From Actinomadura sp. J1-007 (GTDB lineage Bacteria; Actinomycetota; Actinomycetes; Streptosporangiales; Streptosporangiaceae), in the NCBI RefSeq assembly GCF_009793335.1, contig NZ_WING01000001.1:2418001-2482000 (forward strand): DNA of 64,000 bases, written 5' to 3'. Below the pieces are notes generated by a model. That model had not been told where the DNA came from. It worked only from the letters and a program-made list of their open reading frames with translations, and ran no database searches. Below are positions 43,696 through 54,401 of this stretch, one piece after another. Made by a program: the position numbers and the translations under genes. Every line of letters starts with the position of its first letter. Within the stretch, counting starts at the first letter, position 1.

Positions 43696-45395
43696 ATGAC
43701 TCGACGACGCACGACCCTGTCCTTCGCGGCGGCGGGGCTGGCGGTGGCGGGCCTGGCCGCGGCGACGCAGCCGGCCGCCGCGCAGCCGGGCGCGTCCCGG
43801 CCCGCATCCGCCGCGTCCGTACGGCTCCTCGCCCTCAACGACTTCCACGGCAACCTCGAACCCCGACCGGCAGCTCCGGCACCGCGGTCGACGAGAACGG
43901 CGCGTCGGTCCCGGCGGGCGGCGCGGCGTACGTCGCGACCCATCTGAAGCGGCTGGCCGACCGGCACACGCTGACGGTCGCTCAAGGCGACCTGATCGGG
44001 GCCTCGCCGCTGATCTCGGCCGCCTACCACGACGAGCCGTCGGTGCAGTTCCTCGGCGACGTCGGCGTGACGGCGTCCGCGGTCGGCAACCACGAGTTCG
44101 ACGAGGGCTACCGGGAGCTCCAGCGCATCCAGTGGGGCGGCTGCCACCCGAAGGACGGCTGCTCCCCCGCGGGCAGGTGGAAGGGCGCGAAGTTCGACTA
44201 CCTCTCCGCGAACGTCGTGAAGGAGGCCACCCGCAAGCCCGTCCTCAAGCCGTGGACGATCCGGCGGATCAACGGCGTGCGGGTCGGGTTCATCGGCGTG
44301 GTCACGAAGACGACGCCGTCCATCGTCACCGCGGACGGCATCAAGGGCCTGCGCTTCGACGACGAGGTGGCCGCGGCCAATCGGTCCGCCCGGGAGCTGA
44401 AGCGGCGCGGCGTACGGGCGATGGTGCTGCTCGTCCACGAGGGCGACCAGGTCCCGGCCGGGCAGCGGCCGGACGCGTGCGGCGTCGTTCCGGGCGCCGG
44501 GACGCGCATCGCGAAGGAGGCCGACCCCGAGATCGACGTCGTCCTCGCCGGGCACACCCACCAGCAGTACGTCTGCTCGGTGCCCGACCCGAAGGGGCGC
44601 CCGCGGCTGTACTCGTCCGGGTCGTCGTTCGGACGGGTCGTCACCCAGGTCGACTTCCAGGTGAACAGGCGCACCGGCGACATCGTCCGCTCGTCTCTCA
44701 AGGGCGACAACCACGTGGTCACGCGGGACGTCCCGCCCGACCCGAGGACGCAGGCGTTCGTCCAGACCTGGAAGGAACGGGTCGCGGAGATCGCCAACAA
44801 GCCCGTCGGCAGGATCAGCGCGGACCTGACGCGCGCCCCGTCCCCGACCGGTGAGACCGCGCTCGGCGACGTCGTCGCCGACGCCCAGGCCGCCTCGATG
44901 AAGGACAAGGGCGCGCAGGTCGCGCTGATGAACCCGGGCGGCGTCCGCACCGACCTGGTCTACAAGGCGAGCGGCTCCGAGGGCGACGGCGTCGTGACGT
45001 ACGGCGAGGCGTTCGCGGTCCAGCCGTTCAGCAACGTCATGGGCGTCACGTCTCTGACCGGCGCGCAGCTCGACAAGCTGCTGGAGCAGCAGTGGACGGC
45101 GGCGGGTGAGAAGATCCTCCAGCCGTCCGCGGGACTGCGCTTCACCATCGACCGCGGCAGGCCGGTCGGCGACCGGGTCTCGGCGATCACGATCGACGGC
45201 AAGGCGGTGGACCCGGCCGCCGTCTACAAGGTCGCCGCGAACAACTTCCTGCTCGGCGGCGGGGACGGCTTCACCACGTTCACCGAGGGCAAGGACCAGG
45301 TCCTCGGCCCGATCGACCTGGACGGCTTCGTCGCCTACCTCGGCTCGGCCGGAACGATCGCCCCGCCGAAGCTCGACCGCATCTCCGGAAGCTGA
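43696..45395 (+). CDS. Secreted bifunctional 5'-nucleotidase/metallophosphatase, frameshifted at 43861-43864
   Basis: A ~566-residue exported UshA-like phosphatase. Signal peptide TLSFAAAGLAVAGLAAATQP then AAAQP. Metal-binding motifs: LLALNDFHGNLEP (frame 1), then in the shifted frame GGAAYVATHL, VAQGDLIGASPL, VGNHEFDEG, DVVLAGHTHQQYVC; the C-terminal nucleotide domain has GDVVADAQ, MNPGGVRTDL, YGEAFAVQPFSN and LLGGGDGFTTF. One more C in the CCCC run at 43861-43864 joins the frames (NLEPPTGSSG). It frees phosphate from extracellular nucleotides for the nearby Pst and Pit uptake systems. Confidence 0.88.
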
Positions 45396-45414
45396 ACCGG
45401 CGCGCCACGCCGCT

Positions 45415-45460
45415 CTCCCCGTCTCCCCCGGGCCTGGACCTGGAACTCGGGGGCGGGGAG
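45415..45460. terminator. Bidirectional terminator between nucleotidase and pit
   Basis: Arms CTCCCCG...CCCCCG (45415-45430) and CGGGGGCGGGGAG (45448-45460) pair with a 3-nt bulge, between the stops of the convergent genes. Confidence 0.6.
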
Positions 45461-45464
45461 GGCG

Positions 45465-46628
45465 TCACGCGCCGAAGAAGTGGACGAGCCAGTAGACGAT
45501 CGCGGCGACGGCCGCCGCGGCGGGCATGGTGAGCACCCACGCGACGACGATGTTGCCCGCCACGCCCCAGCGGACGGCCGACAGGCGCTTGGTGGCGCCG
45601 ACGCCCATGATCGCCGAGGTGATCGTGTGGGTGGTCGAGATTGGAGCGTGCCAGATGTAGGCGGCCGCGTAGAGGATGATCGAGGAGGTCGCTTCCGCGG
45701 CGAACCCCTTCGGCGGATCCAGCTCGATCACCTTGCGGCCGAGCGTCCGCATGATCCGCCAGCCGCCGGCGTACGTGCCGAGCGACAGCGCGCCGGCGCA
45801 GCAGACGATCACCCACAGCGGCACCGAGTCGCCGTTGGAGTGCCCGGTCGTGACGAGCGCGAGGACGATGATGCCCATCGTCTTCTGCGCGTCCTGGAGG
45901 CCGTGGCCGAGCGCCATCGACGCCGCCGACAGCGACTGCGCGATGCGGAACCGGCGGCCGACGCGGCTCGGATTGGCCTTCCTGAAGATCCACAGCAGCG
46001 CCACCATCACCAGGTACGCCAGGAAGAACCCGACGACCGGCGACACGACCATGGGGATCGCGACCTTGTCGACGACCTTCTCCCAGTGCACCGACGACGC
46101 CGACGCGAGGCCCGCGCCGACCACGCCGCCGATCAGGGCGTGCGAGGACGAGGACGGCAGGCCGAAGTACCAGGTGATCAGGTTCCAGGTGATCGCGCCG
46201 AGCACGCCCGCCGCGACGACGGTGAGCCCGTGCAGGCCGTCCGGCGGTTTGATCACCTCGCTGACGGTCTTGGCGACCTCGACGCCGAGCAGCGCGCCGA
46301 GCATGTTCATCACCGCGGCCATCAGCAGCGCCGCGCGCGGGGTCAGCGCCCGCGTCGACACCGACGTCGCGATCGCGTTGGCCGCGTCGTGGAAGCCGTT
46401 GGTGTAGTCGAAGACGAGCGCGACGACGATCACCAGGACGAGCACGGCGGCCTGCGCGTCGGACTTCAGCCCGATCGCGCCCGCCGCCATGACCAGCACG
46501 ATCCCGGCGAGCAGGCCGAGCCACGCCTTGCCGGGCACCCGCCGGGTGGCCTGCTCGCCCAGCGTCGGGTCACCGCCGGGCTCGGCGTCCTTGGTGAGGG
46601 TCGCCCCCGGCTCGCCGGTCACGCTCAT
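45465..46628 (-). CDS. pit: Pit, low-affinity inorganic phosphate transporter
   Basis: A 387-residue phosphate permease with ~10 membrane helices and the PiT family signatures: VFDYTNGFHDAANAIATSV near residue 72 and AAAYIWHAPISTTHTITSAI near the C-terminus, plus TWYFGLPSSSSHALIGGVVG. Hydrophilic N-terminus (EPGATLTKDAEPGGDP) precedes helix 1. Its ATG overlaps the stop of the upstream PhoU-like gene by 4 nt. Takes up metal-phosphate driven by the proton gradient. Confidence 0.95.
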   Translation of the reverse strand: MSVTGEPGATLTKDAEPGGDPTLGEQATRRVPGKAWLGLLAGIVLVMAAGAIGLKSDAQAAVLVLVIVVALVFDYTNGFHDAANAIATSVSTRALTPRAALLMAAVMNMLGALLGVEVAKTVSEVIKPPDGLHGLTVVAAGVLGAITWNLITWYFGLPSSSSHALIGGVVGAGLASASSVHWEKVVDKVAIPMVVSPVVGFFLAYLVMVALLWIFRKANPSRVGRRFRIAQSLSAASMALGHGLQDAQKTMGIIVLALVTTGHSNGDSVPLWVIVCCAGALSLGTYAGGWRIMRTLGRKVIELDPPKGFAAEATSSIILYAAAYIWHAPISTTHTITSAIMGVGATKRLSAVRWGVAGNIVVAWVLTMPAAAAVAAIVYWLVHFFGA

Positions 46629-47242
46629 GACTCCTTGACCGCGATGGTCTCGACGGTGTTGGCCACGTGCTCGAACGCGTCGGCGGCCTCCTCCAGCCGG
46701 TCGATGATCTGCTTCAGCTTCAGCACGTCGAGGGTGTCGTACTCGCCGCTGAACAGGTGCGCCAGCAGCTTGCGGTACACCTGGTCGCCCTGGTTCTCCA
46801 GGCGGTTGATCTCGATCCAGTACTCGTTGAGCTCCTTCATCGAGCGCAGCCGGGGCATGGCCTCAGCGGTCAACTCCGCCGCGCGCTCCAGCACCTCCAC
46901 CATGTGGACGATGCCCTTTGGAAACTCGTTGATCTTGTAGAGCACGACGAGGTCGGCGGCCTCTTCCATCTCGTCCATCACGTCGTCGATCGTCGAGGCC
47001 AGCCGGTAGATGTCCTCGCGGTCGAACGGGGTGATGAACGTTTCGTTCAGCCGGCGCATGATCGCATGAGTGCATTCGTCGCCCGCATGCTCGCAGGCGC
47101 GCATCTTCTCCGCGATGGCTTCCCGGTCGGCGCCGTCGCTGATGAGCTCCACGAGCAGCCTGGCGCCGGTGACCAGGTTGTTCGCCGAGTCGGCGAACAT
47201 GTCGTAGAAGCTGTCCTCACGCGGCGTGAGACGCAAGCGCAC
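46625..47242 (-). CDS. PhoU-like DUF47 protein, Pit accessory
   Basis: A 205-residue all-helical DUF47/PhoU-family protein: FYDMFADSANNLVTGARLLV, EHAGDECTHAIMRRLNETFI, DDVMDEMEEAADLVVLYKIN, EINRLENQGDQVYRKLLAHL, IDRLEEAADAFEHVANTVE. The E/DxxxD motifs bind metal ions. It is usually coupled to pit and regulates or supports its transport. GTG 47242 has AGGAGA upstream. Confidence 0.92.
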   Translation of the reverse strand: MRLRLTPREDSFYDMFADSANNLVTGARLLVELISDGADREAIAEKMRACEHAGDECTHAIMRRLNETFITPFDREDIYRLASTIDDVMDEMEEAADLVVLYKINEFPKGIVHMVEVLERAAELTAEAMPRLRSMKELNEYWIEINRLENQGDQVYRKLLAHLFSGEYDTLDVLKLKQIIDRLEEAADAFEHVANTVETIAVKES

Positions 47243-47968
47243 GTCGTTCTCCTGATGTGCCGGAACGGTCCGCAGAGGATCGTAGGCGCAACCAGCCGTA
47301 AAAAGAACCTTTGCCCCAGCTTCGGCCGGTGTCACCCATCCTCTCACCTACAAGGTTGCCCTAGATCACCAGGTGCACACCCGCGACACACGGCCCTAAC
47401 TGGGCGGATGCACCGTAGCCGCGCCCCCGTCAGATATCCGTACGGAGAGTGACGACTTCGAAGAGTGAGATTCCTTACAGCGAGCCCGCCACCACTCCCA
47501 CCCGTCCCATCCGCCGGATCGGCACCGAGGTCGGACGGGTCGCAGGGCCCGCCCGACGCCAGCGAACACCCCCTCGCAACCGGTGACGTTCCGTGGCCAA
47601 CCCCCGCCCACCACACCACCGCGCCCCGCGTTCGCCGCAGCGAGAGGCAAGAGGGGAGCCTGACGGGACCGCTGGGGCGAACGAGAGCGCGAACCGTACC
47701 CTGCCCGAACACCCCACACCCCCGATGCGCACACCCGAACCGGCCACGACCGGCCCCGAACCCCCTCACCCCAGCCCCTGACAGAAAAACCTGACATGAC
47801 CGCCCCGGGAAGGCCACACCGCCCGAGAGACCCGGATATGGATTGGGCCGCGAGAGCGATCCGATGGCCCTGCACGAGCGAACGCCCGCAGCTGCGCGGG
47901 GGACGCGTACGGTGTCGCGCGGGGCGGGTCCGCCCAGCGGTGCCGCGCGCGGGTGCACGGGGCGGTCC
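47243..47968. other. Non-coding stretch upstream of the pit operon
   Basis: About 725 bp. The part next to 47242 (to ~47400) is the pit operon promoter side with an A/T-richer patch (CCGTAAAAAGAACC at ~47295-47308). The remainder has no reading frame with normal codon bias on either strand, only Arg/Pro-rich apparent frames in C-rich DNA; I see no gene. Confidence 0.5.
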
Positions 47969-48262
47969 GCACGGTGGTGCCGCGCGGCGAGACGTACGGA
48001 CCGCGCGGGGCGGGGTGCACGGGGCGGGATGCACGGGCCGGGCCGCACGGCGGTGCCGCACGGGGAGCGTACGGGCCGCGCGGGGAGCCTACGGGGCCGC
48101 GCGGGACGGGGTGCACGGTGGTGCCACGCGGATAGGCATACGGGGCTGCGTGGGGAGGCGTACGGTGTCGCGCGAGCGGGCGGGGTGCACGACGGTGCCG
48201 CGCGGGGAGACGTACGGGCCGCGCGGGCGGGCGCGCGTACGGGAGGCGCACCGAGCGGGCGC
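47969..48262. repeat. Degenerate tandem repeat, ~68-76-bp period
   Basis: Four units beginning GCACGGTGGTGCCGCGCGG-like at 47969, 48045, 48113 and 48187, each followed by GAGACGTACGGGCCGCGCGGG-like blocks. The spacing varies (76, 68, 74). Extremely GC rich. Apparent long reading frames across it are Arg/Gly-rich artefacts. Confidence 0.7.
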
Positions 48263-48398
48263 GCGTACGGGAGGCATATGGACGCGCGAGCGAGCGGGCG
48301 TACGGGAAGCGTACGGAGTTGCGCGGGCGGGCGTACGCAGGGGTGGTTCGAGGAGTTGGGTTGGCGTGTGGGCGTTACGGACGGCCTAGAATGCGTAA

Positions 48399-48429
48399 CC
48401 GGGGACGCCCCTTCGCGAGGCGCCCCCGG
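48399..48429 (-). terminator. Hairpin terminator after the 48447 gene
   Basis: CCGGGGACGCC (48399-48409) pairs with GGCGCCCCCGG (48419-48429) with one mismatch, 18 nt past the stop of the minus-strand gene. Confidence 0.6.
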
Positions 48430-48446
48430 TCGGCGGCCGGCGCGGA

Positions 48447-48632
48447 CTAGTCCTGCCGCGTCAGCTCCCGACGACCGATCTCGTCCGGACGAACTCCGAG
48501 CACCATGTCGATCTCGGTGATGGTCAGCGGCCGCTCGGCGTCCGCCACCGCACTGAGCATCTCGGCGTACAGCTCGATCTCGTCCAGAGCGACACGGTCG
48601 TGGACGCGCAGATCAAGGTTCTGCTGGCGCAC
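48447..48632 (-). CDS. Small conserved-looking hypothetical protein
   Basis: A 61-residue acidic protein: RQQNLDLRVHDRVALDEIEL, YAEMLSAVADAERPLTITEI, DMVLGVRPDEIGR. GTG 48632 has GGAGG 8 nt upstream. The helical second half (ITEIDMVLGV) resembles small helix-turn-helix proteins but no family is recognised. It is isolated between two repeat arrays with its own terminator and has normal GC3 codon bias, unlike its surroundings, which supports it as a real gene. Confidence 0.65.
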   Translation of the reverse strand: MRQQNLDLRVHDRVALDEIELYAEMLSAVADAERPLTITEIDMVLGVRPDEIGRRELTRQD

Positions 48633-48779
48633 CGCGTCCACCTCCGTTCGTTCCCCACACCCAGGGTCGAGGCTACGCGTCCCGCCCCGCCGGGCACATG
48701 ACCCAAGAGAGCCATTCGGGGACCACTCCACCTACTGGTCTTCCCGGGTGGCGCGCCATGATGCGCCCCGCTCGCCGGG

Positions 48780-49583
48780 ATCACCCCCCGTACACCGTCG
48801 GCACTCCGCGCGACCGGGCAGCACACGACGGAGCGGCACGCGCCGGTTCGTGCGCCGGGACCGCACACCGAACTCCCGCACCGGGCGCGTGCGCTACGTC
48901 CGCGCGACGGGTGCGTGCGGCGGGCGCCAGGCCCACACGCCGGATGCGTGCGCCAGGTCCGCGCGCTAAGTCCGCTGAACGCCGCGGCGTGCCCGGGCAC
49001 CAGGTCCGTGCGCCAGGTCCGTGCGCCGGAGCCGCGTGCCAGGTGCGGACGCCAAGTCCGCCGGACACCAGGCGTCGAGTTTGCGCGGCCGAGACCGCGC
49101 GGCCGGGACCATGCGCCGGGGCCGCACGGCGGGCCGGGTGCTGGGACCGAGCGCCGGGGCCGCACACCGACCTCCCGCGCCGGGGGCCTGCGCTACATCC
49201 GCGCGCCCGGTGCGTGCGGCGGGCGCCAGGCCCACGCGCCGGATGCGTGCGCCCGGTACGCGCGCTAAGTCCGCTGGACGCCGGGGCATGCCCCGGGCGC
49301 CCGGTCCGTGCGCTGGGATCGCGTGCCCGGTGCGCACGCTAAGTCCGCCGGGCGCCGGGCGCCGAGTCCGCGCGGCCGGGACCGTGCGCCGGGGCCGCGC
49401 AGCGGGCCGGGTGCTGGGACCGAGCGCCGGGTTCGCGCACCGGGTTCGCGCACCGGGTTCGCGCACCGGGTTCGCGCACCAAGACCGCGTGCCGGGTTCG
49501 CGCACCGACACCGCGCCCCGGGCTCACGCCCCGGGGCCGCGTACCGAGACCGCGCGCCAGGACCGAGCGCCGGGGGCGCGTGG
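48780..49583. repeat. 13-bp satellite with 299-bp higher-order period
   Basis: From 49428 to 49583 the sequence divides exactly into twelve 13-mers, five identical to CGGGTTCGCGCAC, others of the form CGRGRCCGCGYRC. Upstream, the same 13-bp rhythm is degenerate, and longer blocks recur at 299 bp (23 x 13): 48962/49261 CGCGCTAAGTCCGCTG, 48921/49220 CGGGCGCCAGGCCCAC, 48861/49160 CCGCACACCGA. One block recurs at 273 bp (21 x 13). No gene is seen inside. Confidence 0.85.
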
Positions 49584-49623
49584 TGGGGTGGGTGCTGGGG
49601 CGGGGCGGGTGGGGGCGCGGGGG

Positions 49624-52600
49624 TCAGGTGCCCTGGTGGAAGTCGCCGAGCATCTGTTCCAGGGGCGATTCGGGGAGGTCGCGGTCGGTGAGGCGGGCGA
49701 CGGTCGCGGCGTTGACGTCGGCGCCCGCGAGCCGTGCCGCCTGCCGCGCCACGGTCTGCTCGAACAGCAGCCGCACCGTCCGGGCGTAGGCGAACGCCGG
49801 GTCGCCGCGCAGCCGTTCGAACCGCGACAGCAGTTCCACGCGCAGTTCCTCGTCCAGCATGTAGAGGTCGCGTTCGGCGTAGTTCTGGAAGAGCCGCACC
49901 AGGTCGCGGTCGCCCATCCCGGTGAACTCCAGCACCCGCCCGAACTCCCCGCGCAGCGCCGGGTTCCCCGCGAGGAAGCCCTCCATCTCCGCCGCCGGGC
50001 TCGAACAGACCACGACGAAACGCGCGCCGCGGCCGTTCATGTGGCGGCGCAGCTCGTCCACGACGGCGGGCGTGCGGTCCAGCCGGTACGCCTCCTGGAT
50101 CAGCAGCACGCCGCCGTGCGCCTGCTCGACCATGCTCGCGACCCGGCTCTCGGTGTCGATCCGGTCGCGTCCGGCCAGGTGAACGGGGCGGCACGCCACC
50201 ACGTGCCCCGATTCCAGGAGCCCGAGCGCCGCGTAGATCCCGCCGACGAGTCCGGCGACGGTCGTCTTCCCCGTGCCGGGCGGCCCCACGAACACCAGGT
50301 GGCGCGCGCCGTCGCCCGCCACCCCGTAGCGGGCGCGGTCGGCCTCCAGCGCCGCCTCGTCGGCGAGTTCGCGCACCGCCGCCTTCACCTCGTCCAGGCC
50401 CATGAGCTGGTCGAGTTGCCGCAGGTAGCCGCCGATGTCGCCGGGCGGGCGCAGCGCGGGCTCGATCCCTTCGGCGACGCCGGCGAGGTCGTCCGGCGTG
50501 AGAACGAGCCGGTCGCGGGACGCCCCGGCGCGCTCCAGGCTGCGCTGGCACGCCTGGTCGAGGTAGGTCTCGACCAGCCGCGCGTTGACGAGGTCGCCGG
50601 GGCCGCGGAGCCGTTCCAGATCGTCGCGCGCGGTCTCCAGCGCGGCGCCGCCGACCGTGACGCGCCGTTCGTCGGCGAGCAGGTGCAGCAGCGTCATGCG
50701 GTTGTCGAGGTCGGCGAGGTCCGGCATCCGGTGCACCCGGAACGCCTGGACGAGCTTCGGGTGGTCCTGGAGGAGCCGCTTGTAGGCGCGCGGCTCGCAC
50801 GTCGCGATGAGCGGCGTGACGTTCGCCCGGTCTCGGCGGGCCCGCCGGACGGCCGCGGCGACCGCCACCGGGTCCTGCGCGCTCGTGATCGCGACGTCGA
50901 GCCGTTCGAACAGGATCGCCGGGCCGGTCTGCCGCAGGATCCCGGTGATCCTGTCGACGGGCGCGTCCCGGACGTCCTCGGCGTCGTGCGCGCGCAGCGC
51001 CCCGTCGCCGATGCCCGCGTCGGCGAGCGTCAGCGCGATCATCCGCGCCAGCCGCCGCTGCCCGGTGTGGGGGTGGCCGACCAGCAGCACCCCCGGCACG
51101 CCGGACGGCCGCGCGCCGTCCACCCTGGTCGCCTCGCCCGCGCCGTCCACGCGGGTGTCCTCGTTGCCGCCGGGCTCGTCTGCCGGGTCGTTCCACTCCT
51201 CGATCTGGGCGCGGAGCTCGTCGAGCAGCTCGCCCGCGTCATGCTGCCCGGAGACGAACCCGATGCCGAAGCGTTCCAGCGTCCGCCGGTCGCCGCGGTC
51301 CTGCGGGGGCGGGATCTCGTGAACGGGCCGTTCGGGTGAGGGGGTGTCGTCGAGGAAGTCGAAGTTGCCGACCATCGTCTCGGACATCACCCGCGTACCT
51401 GGGTGCTCGCCCTCATCCTCGTCCATCTCCATGTCGGCCATCCCCAGGACGCGCGTCCCAGGCGGACCGGGCGTCGCGGGCGGCCCCGGCGGCCCCGGCG
51501 TGGCGGGCGGGCCGGGCGGACCAGGCTGCCCCGGCGTTGCGGGGGGCGGTGGGACGGGCGATGGCGCGGGTGGATCCTCCATCCGGGTCGCGTAGGGGTC
51601 GATCTGCTGCGGGGACGGTCCGGGTCCGGGCTGCTGCGCAGGCGGTGGCGCGTGCTCGGGCGACGCGATCGGCGACGGCGGAACGCCCGCGCCAGGCGGA
51701 AGGCCATGCGCGGGAGGCGCGCCGGACGGCTGGTAGCCGAGCTGGGTGTACGGGGGCACGTACTCGTCGTCGTGCTCCTCTTCGGGCAGCGAAATCCCAC
51801 TGGGCGGCTCGGACGCCCCAGGCGGCCCGCCGAACTGCGGCCCGCCCCCACCCGGCACAGCACCACCCGGCGCAGCACCGTGCGGCGGCGGAGGCTGGGG
51901 CGGCTGGGGTGGCTGGCCCGCGCTGGGGCCCGGCATCCCGAACGCGGCGCCTGCTGCCTGCGGCTCCGGCACTGGAGGTCCGGGCGGTCCGGATGGTCCG
52001 GGCGGCGTTCCATGCCCGTACGCCCCGGCGGGTACCGGAGGCTCGCCGTGAACGGGCGGCGGAGGCGGCGCTCCCATGGGGCTCGCCCCCGCAGCGGCCC
52101 CGACGGCGCCCATCGGACCGCCGTGCCCTGGCGACGGCGACGCCGCCCGCTGGAAACCGAGCTCGGTGTAGGGCGGAACGATGTTCTCGTCCTGCTCGTC
52201 GTCTGGCGCGGTGGACTCGCCGTGCTGCTGCTCGCCGCCCCCCGCGTACGGATCGGCCACTCCACCGGGTCCGCCACCGTAGGGCCCGCTCGCCTGAGCG
52301 GCAGCCCCATAAGGCCCTGCCGCACCAATTCTGTACGGATCGGCCGCGCCACCGGCCACGCCACCGGCCGCGCCGCCGTACGGGTCGGGCGCACCGGCAC
52401 CGCCCGCGGCGCCGTACGGGGTGGGGTCGCCGGGAGTCGGGGATGGGGGCCGAAGTGGGGGTCGGGTGGGGCGAAGGCGGCCTGCTGGCCCTGGATGGGC
52501 GGGGACGGAGCGGGGCCGGGGGCGTCCTGGAGGCCCGGCTGGGCGGGCGGCTGGACGAACGGGCGGTCGGGCTGCGCGGGCGTACCGGGCGGCGGCACGG

Positions 52601-54140
52601 GCGGAGCGCCGGGGGCGATCCCCGGCTGGCTCTGCGACCCGGGCAAACCGGGCGAACCAGGCGTACCGAAGGGAGAGGGCGGGGCGGGCGGCTGGCCGAA
52701 CGCGGCGTTGTACGCCCCGCCCGGGGTGGGAGTGCTCGTGGTGGCTCCGGCGGTGGCGCGGGTGCGCGCCGTTCCGATGATCCCGGCGATGATCGCGGTG
52801 GGCACGGGGAAGCCGCGCGGGCGCGCGGGCATGCCTCCGGCGAGGCGGCACCAGGCGAGGTCGAGCACGTACATGGCGGCGAGGAGCGACTCGGCGGACG
52901 CGCCGGATCCGGCGGCGGAACGGAGCGGTTCGGGGAGCCGCAGGGCGGACGGCCAGAGGTGCCGGAGCGGGTGGCCCTTCTGCTCGGACACCGCCTGCAC
53001 CGTGTAGCGGATCTCGGGGTCGAGCCAGGGAACCACGCCGTTCGCGACGTCCTTGCGGACGACGTCGAGGTCGGCGGCGAGCATCGCGGCGGCGACGTGG
53101 CGCGGCTCGATGTAGGCGGGGTCGGACGGGTCGCCGGCGATGTCGGCGATGGCCTCGCTCAGCGTGTAGAAGGCGTGCCGGAAGTTGTCGCCGGGCGAGC
53201 TCTCGCTGCGCAGCGCGGGCACCAGGTGCGGCGGGCAGCGGGTCAGCCACTCCTGGACGAGGGCCTGGTCGCCGTACGGCAGCGCGCCGTAGTCGACGGT
53301 CGGATTGTTGAGGGTGGTGCCGAGGATGGCGAGCAGCGCGTCGGCGCGGATCTGGAACCGGACGTCCTCGCGCAGCGCGCTCGCGACCGCCCACATCGTC
53401 CGCAGCACCACGACGGCGGCGTCAACGCGTCCGGCGCGGAGCCGTTCGGAGTAGAGGCCGACGAGCGACTCCAGCGCGGGCGGCGTCAGCCAGCGCGGGC
53501 CGTCCACGTCGGGGAGGGGTTTGGCGCGGTACGGCTTCCAGAGGTCGAGCATCTGGGCGTCCAGGCGGGCGTCGAACGCGGGCGCGGACGCGCACCACAG
53601 CATCACGCCCCACGCGACGACCACGGTGGACGGCGTCTCGGGCGTGAACTGCGACCACCAGTGCGGGTACTCGGAGGCGGACAGCGTGGCGGCGGACTCG
53701 ACGGTCGCGCGCACGCGCGAGGTCAGGTCGCCCGCGAGGCCGTGCCCGACGAACGGCAGCGCGGCGGGCGGGTCGTACGAGAAGTCGGGCCCGGCCGGGA
53801 CGACGTGCGGCGGCAGCGCGGGGACCTGCGCGGCGCCCTGCTGCGCGGGCCGCGCGGCCATCCGGACGGCGGGCGAACGGGGCGGCGGGCACAGGTACCA
53901 CTGGCCGTCGGACGGGTGCAGCCGGTACCAGCGGGCCCACGCGCCGAACAGCCACCAGGTGCCGTCGGGCAGGACGAGCATGCGCCCGCCGATGGCGTGC
54001 TGGCGCTGCTGCGGAGGCGCGGACGGCCACCACGCCGCCGCCACCATCGCCCTCGTGTCGCGCTCGGCCGCCGCGAACGGATCCTGCCCCATCTGGGGGC
54101 TGGGCGGCGGAGCACTGCCATAGCCCGGTCCCCACACCAC
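49624..54140 (-). CDS. Large EccA-like AAA ATPase, T7SS-associated, frameshifted at 52447-52451
   Basis: A ~1500-residue cytosolic protein. Residues 1-~430 form a helical domain (WWLFGAWARWYRLHPSDGQW; LAAMYVLDLAWCRLAGGMP). A ~500-residue Pro/Gly-rich linker carries two similar motifs, NIVPPYTELGFQ and EYVPPYTQLGYQ. The C-terminal part has two AAA domains: the first with a degenerate Walker A (VGHPHTGQRR), the second a CbxX/EccA-type domain with FVGPPGTGKTTVAGLVGGIY but Walker B as VLLIQEAYRL (Gln for Asp). Adding one G to the plus-strand GGGGG run at 52447-52451 joins the frames. EccA-type ATPases act as cytosolic chaperones for ESX substrates. Confidence 0.7.
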
Positions 54141-54401
54141 GTGGTCATCGTAGTCAGCCGTCCGGGCCCCGGTCCGCCCGCAACGGGGCCGGAATGCCGT
54201 TTTGGCTGGTCACATAAGCCGCATTCCCCCTTGACGAGCACGCCGAGGAAGCACCCGAAGGACGAACCGGCGGGGCTCGGATCAGCTCCGTCCGACGCCC
54301 TGGCGGGAGCGGAAGGGCGGCGGGCGAGGTCCGGCCGACGCTCCCGGCGGCGGCGCGGGACCGGAGTCGACCCACGTGCGGCGGCGGAAAAGGAGCGGGG
54401 G

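Noticed and set aside
47327..47350. TCACC repeats upstream of the PhoU-like/pit operon as a PHO box
   Set aside because: The two TCACC cores are 12 nt apart, not 11, and the flanking bases do not fit GTTCAY.
47796..48520. Several 150-225-codon frames in the repeat region
   Set aside because: They are Arg/Gly/Pro translations of GC-rich tandem repeats present in several frames at once.
49428..49583. Regular repeats considered as a CRISPR array
   Set aside because: Units are only 13 bp, directly adjoining with no unique spacers, and there are no cas genes in the window.
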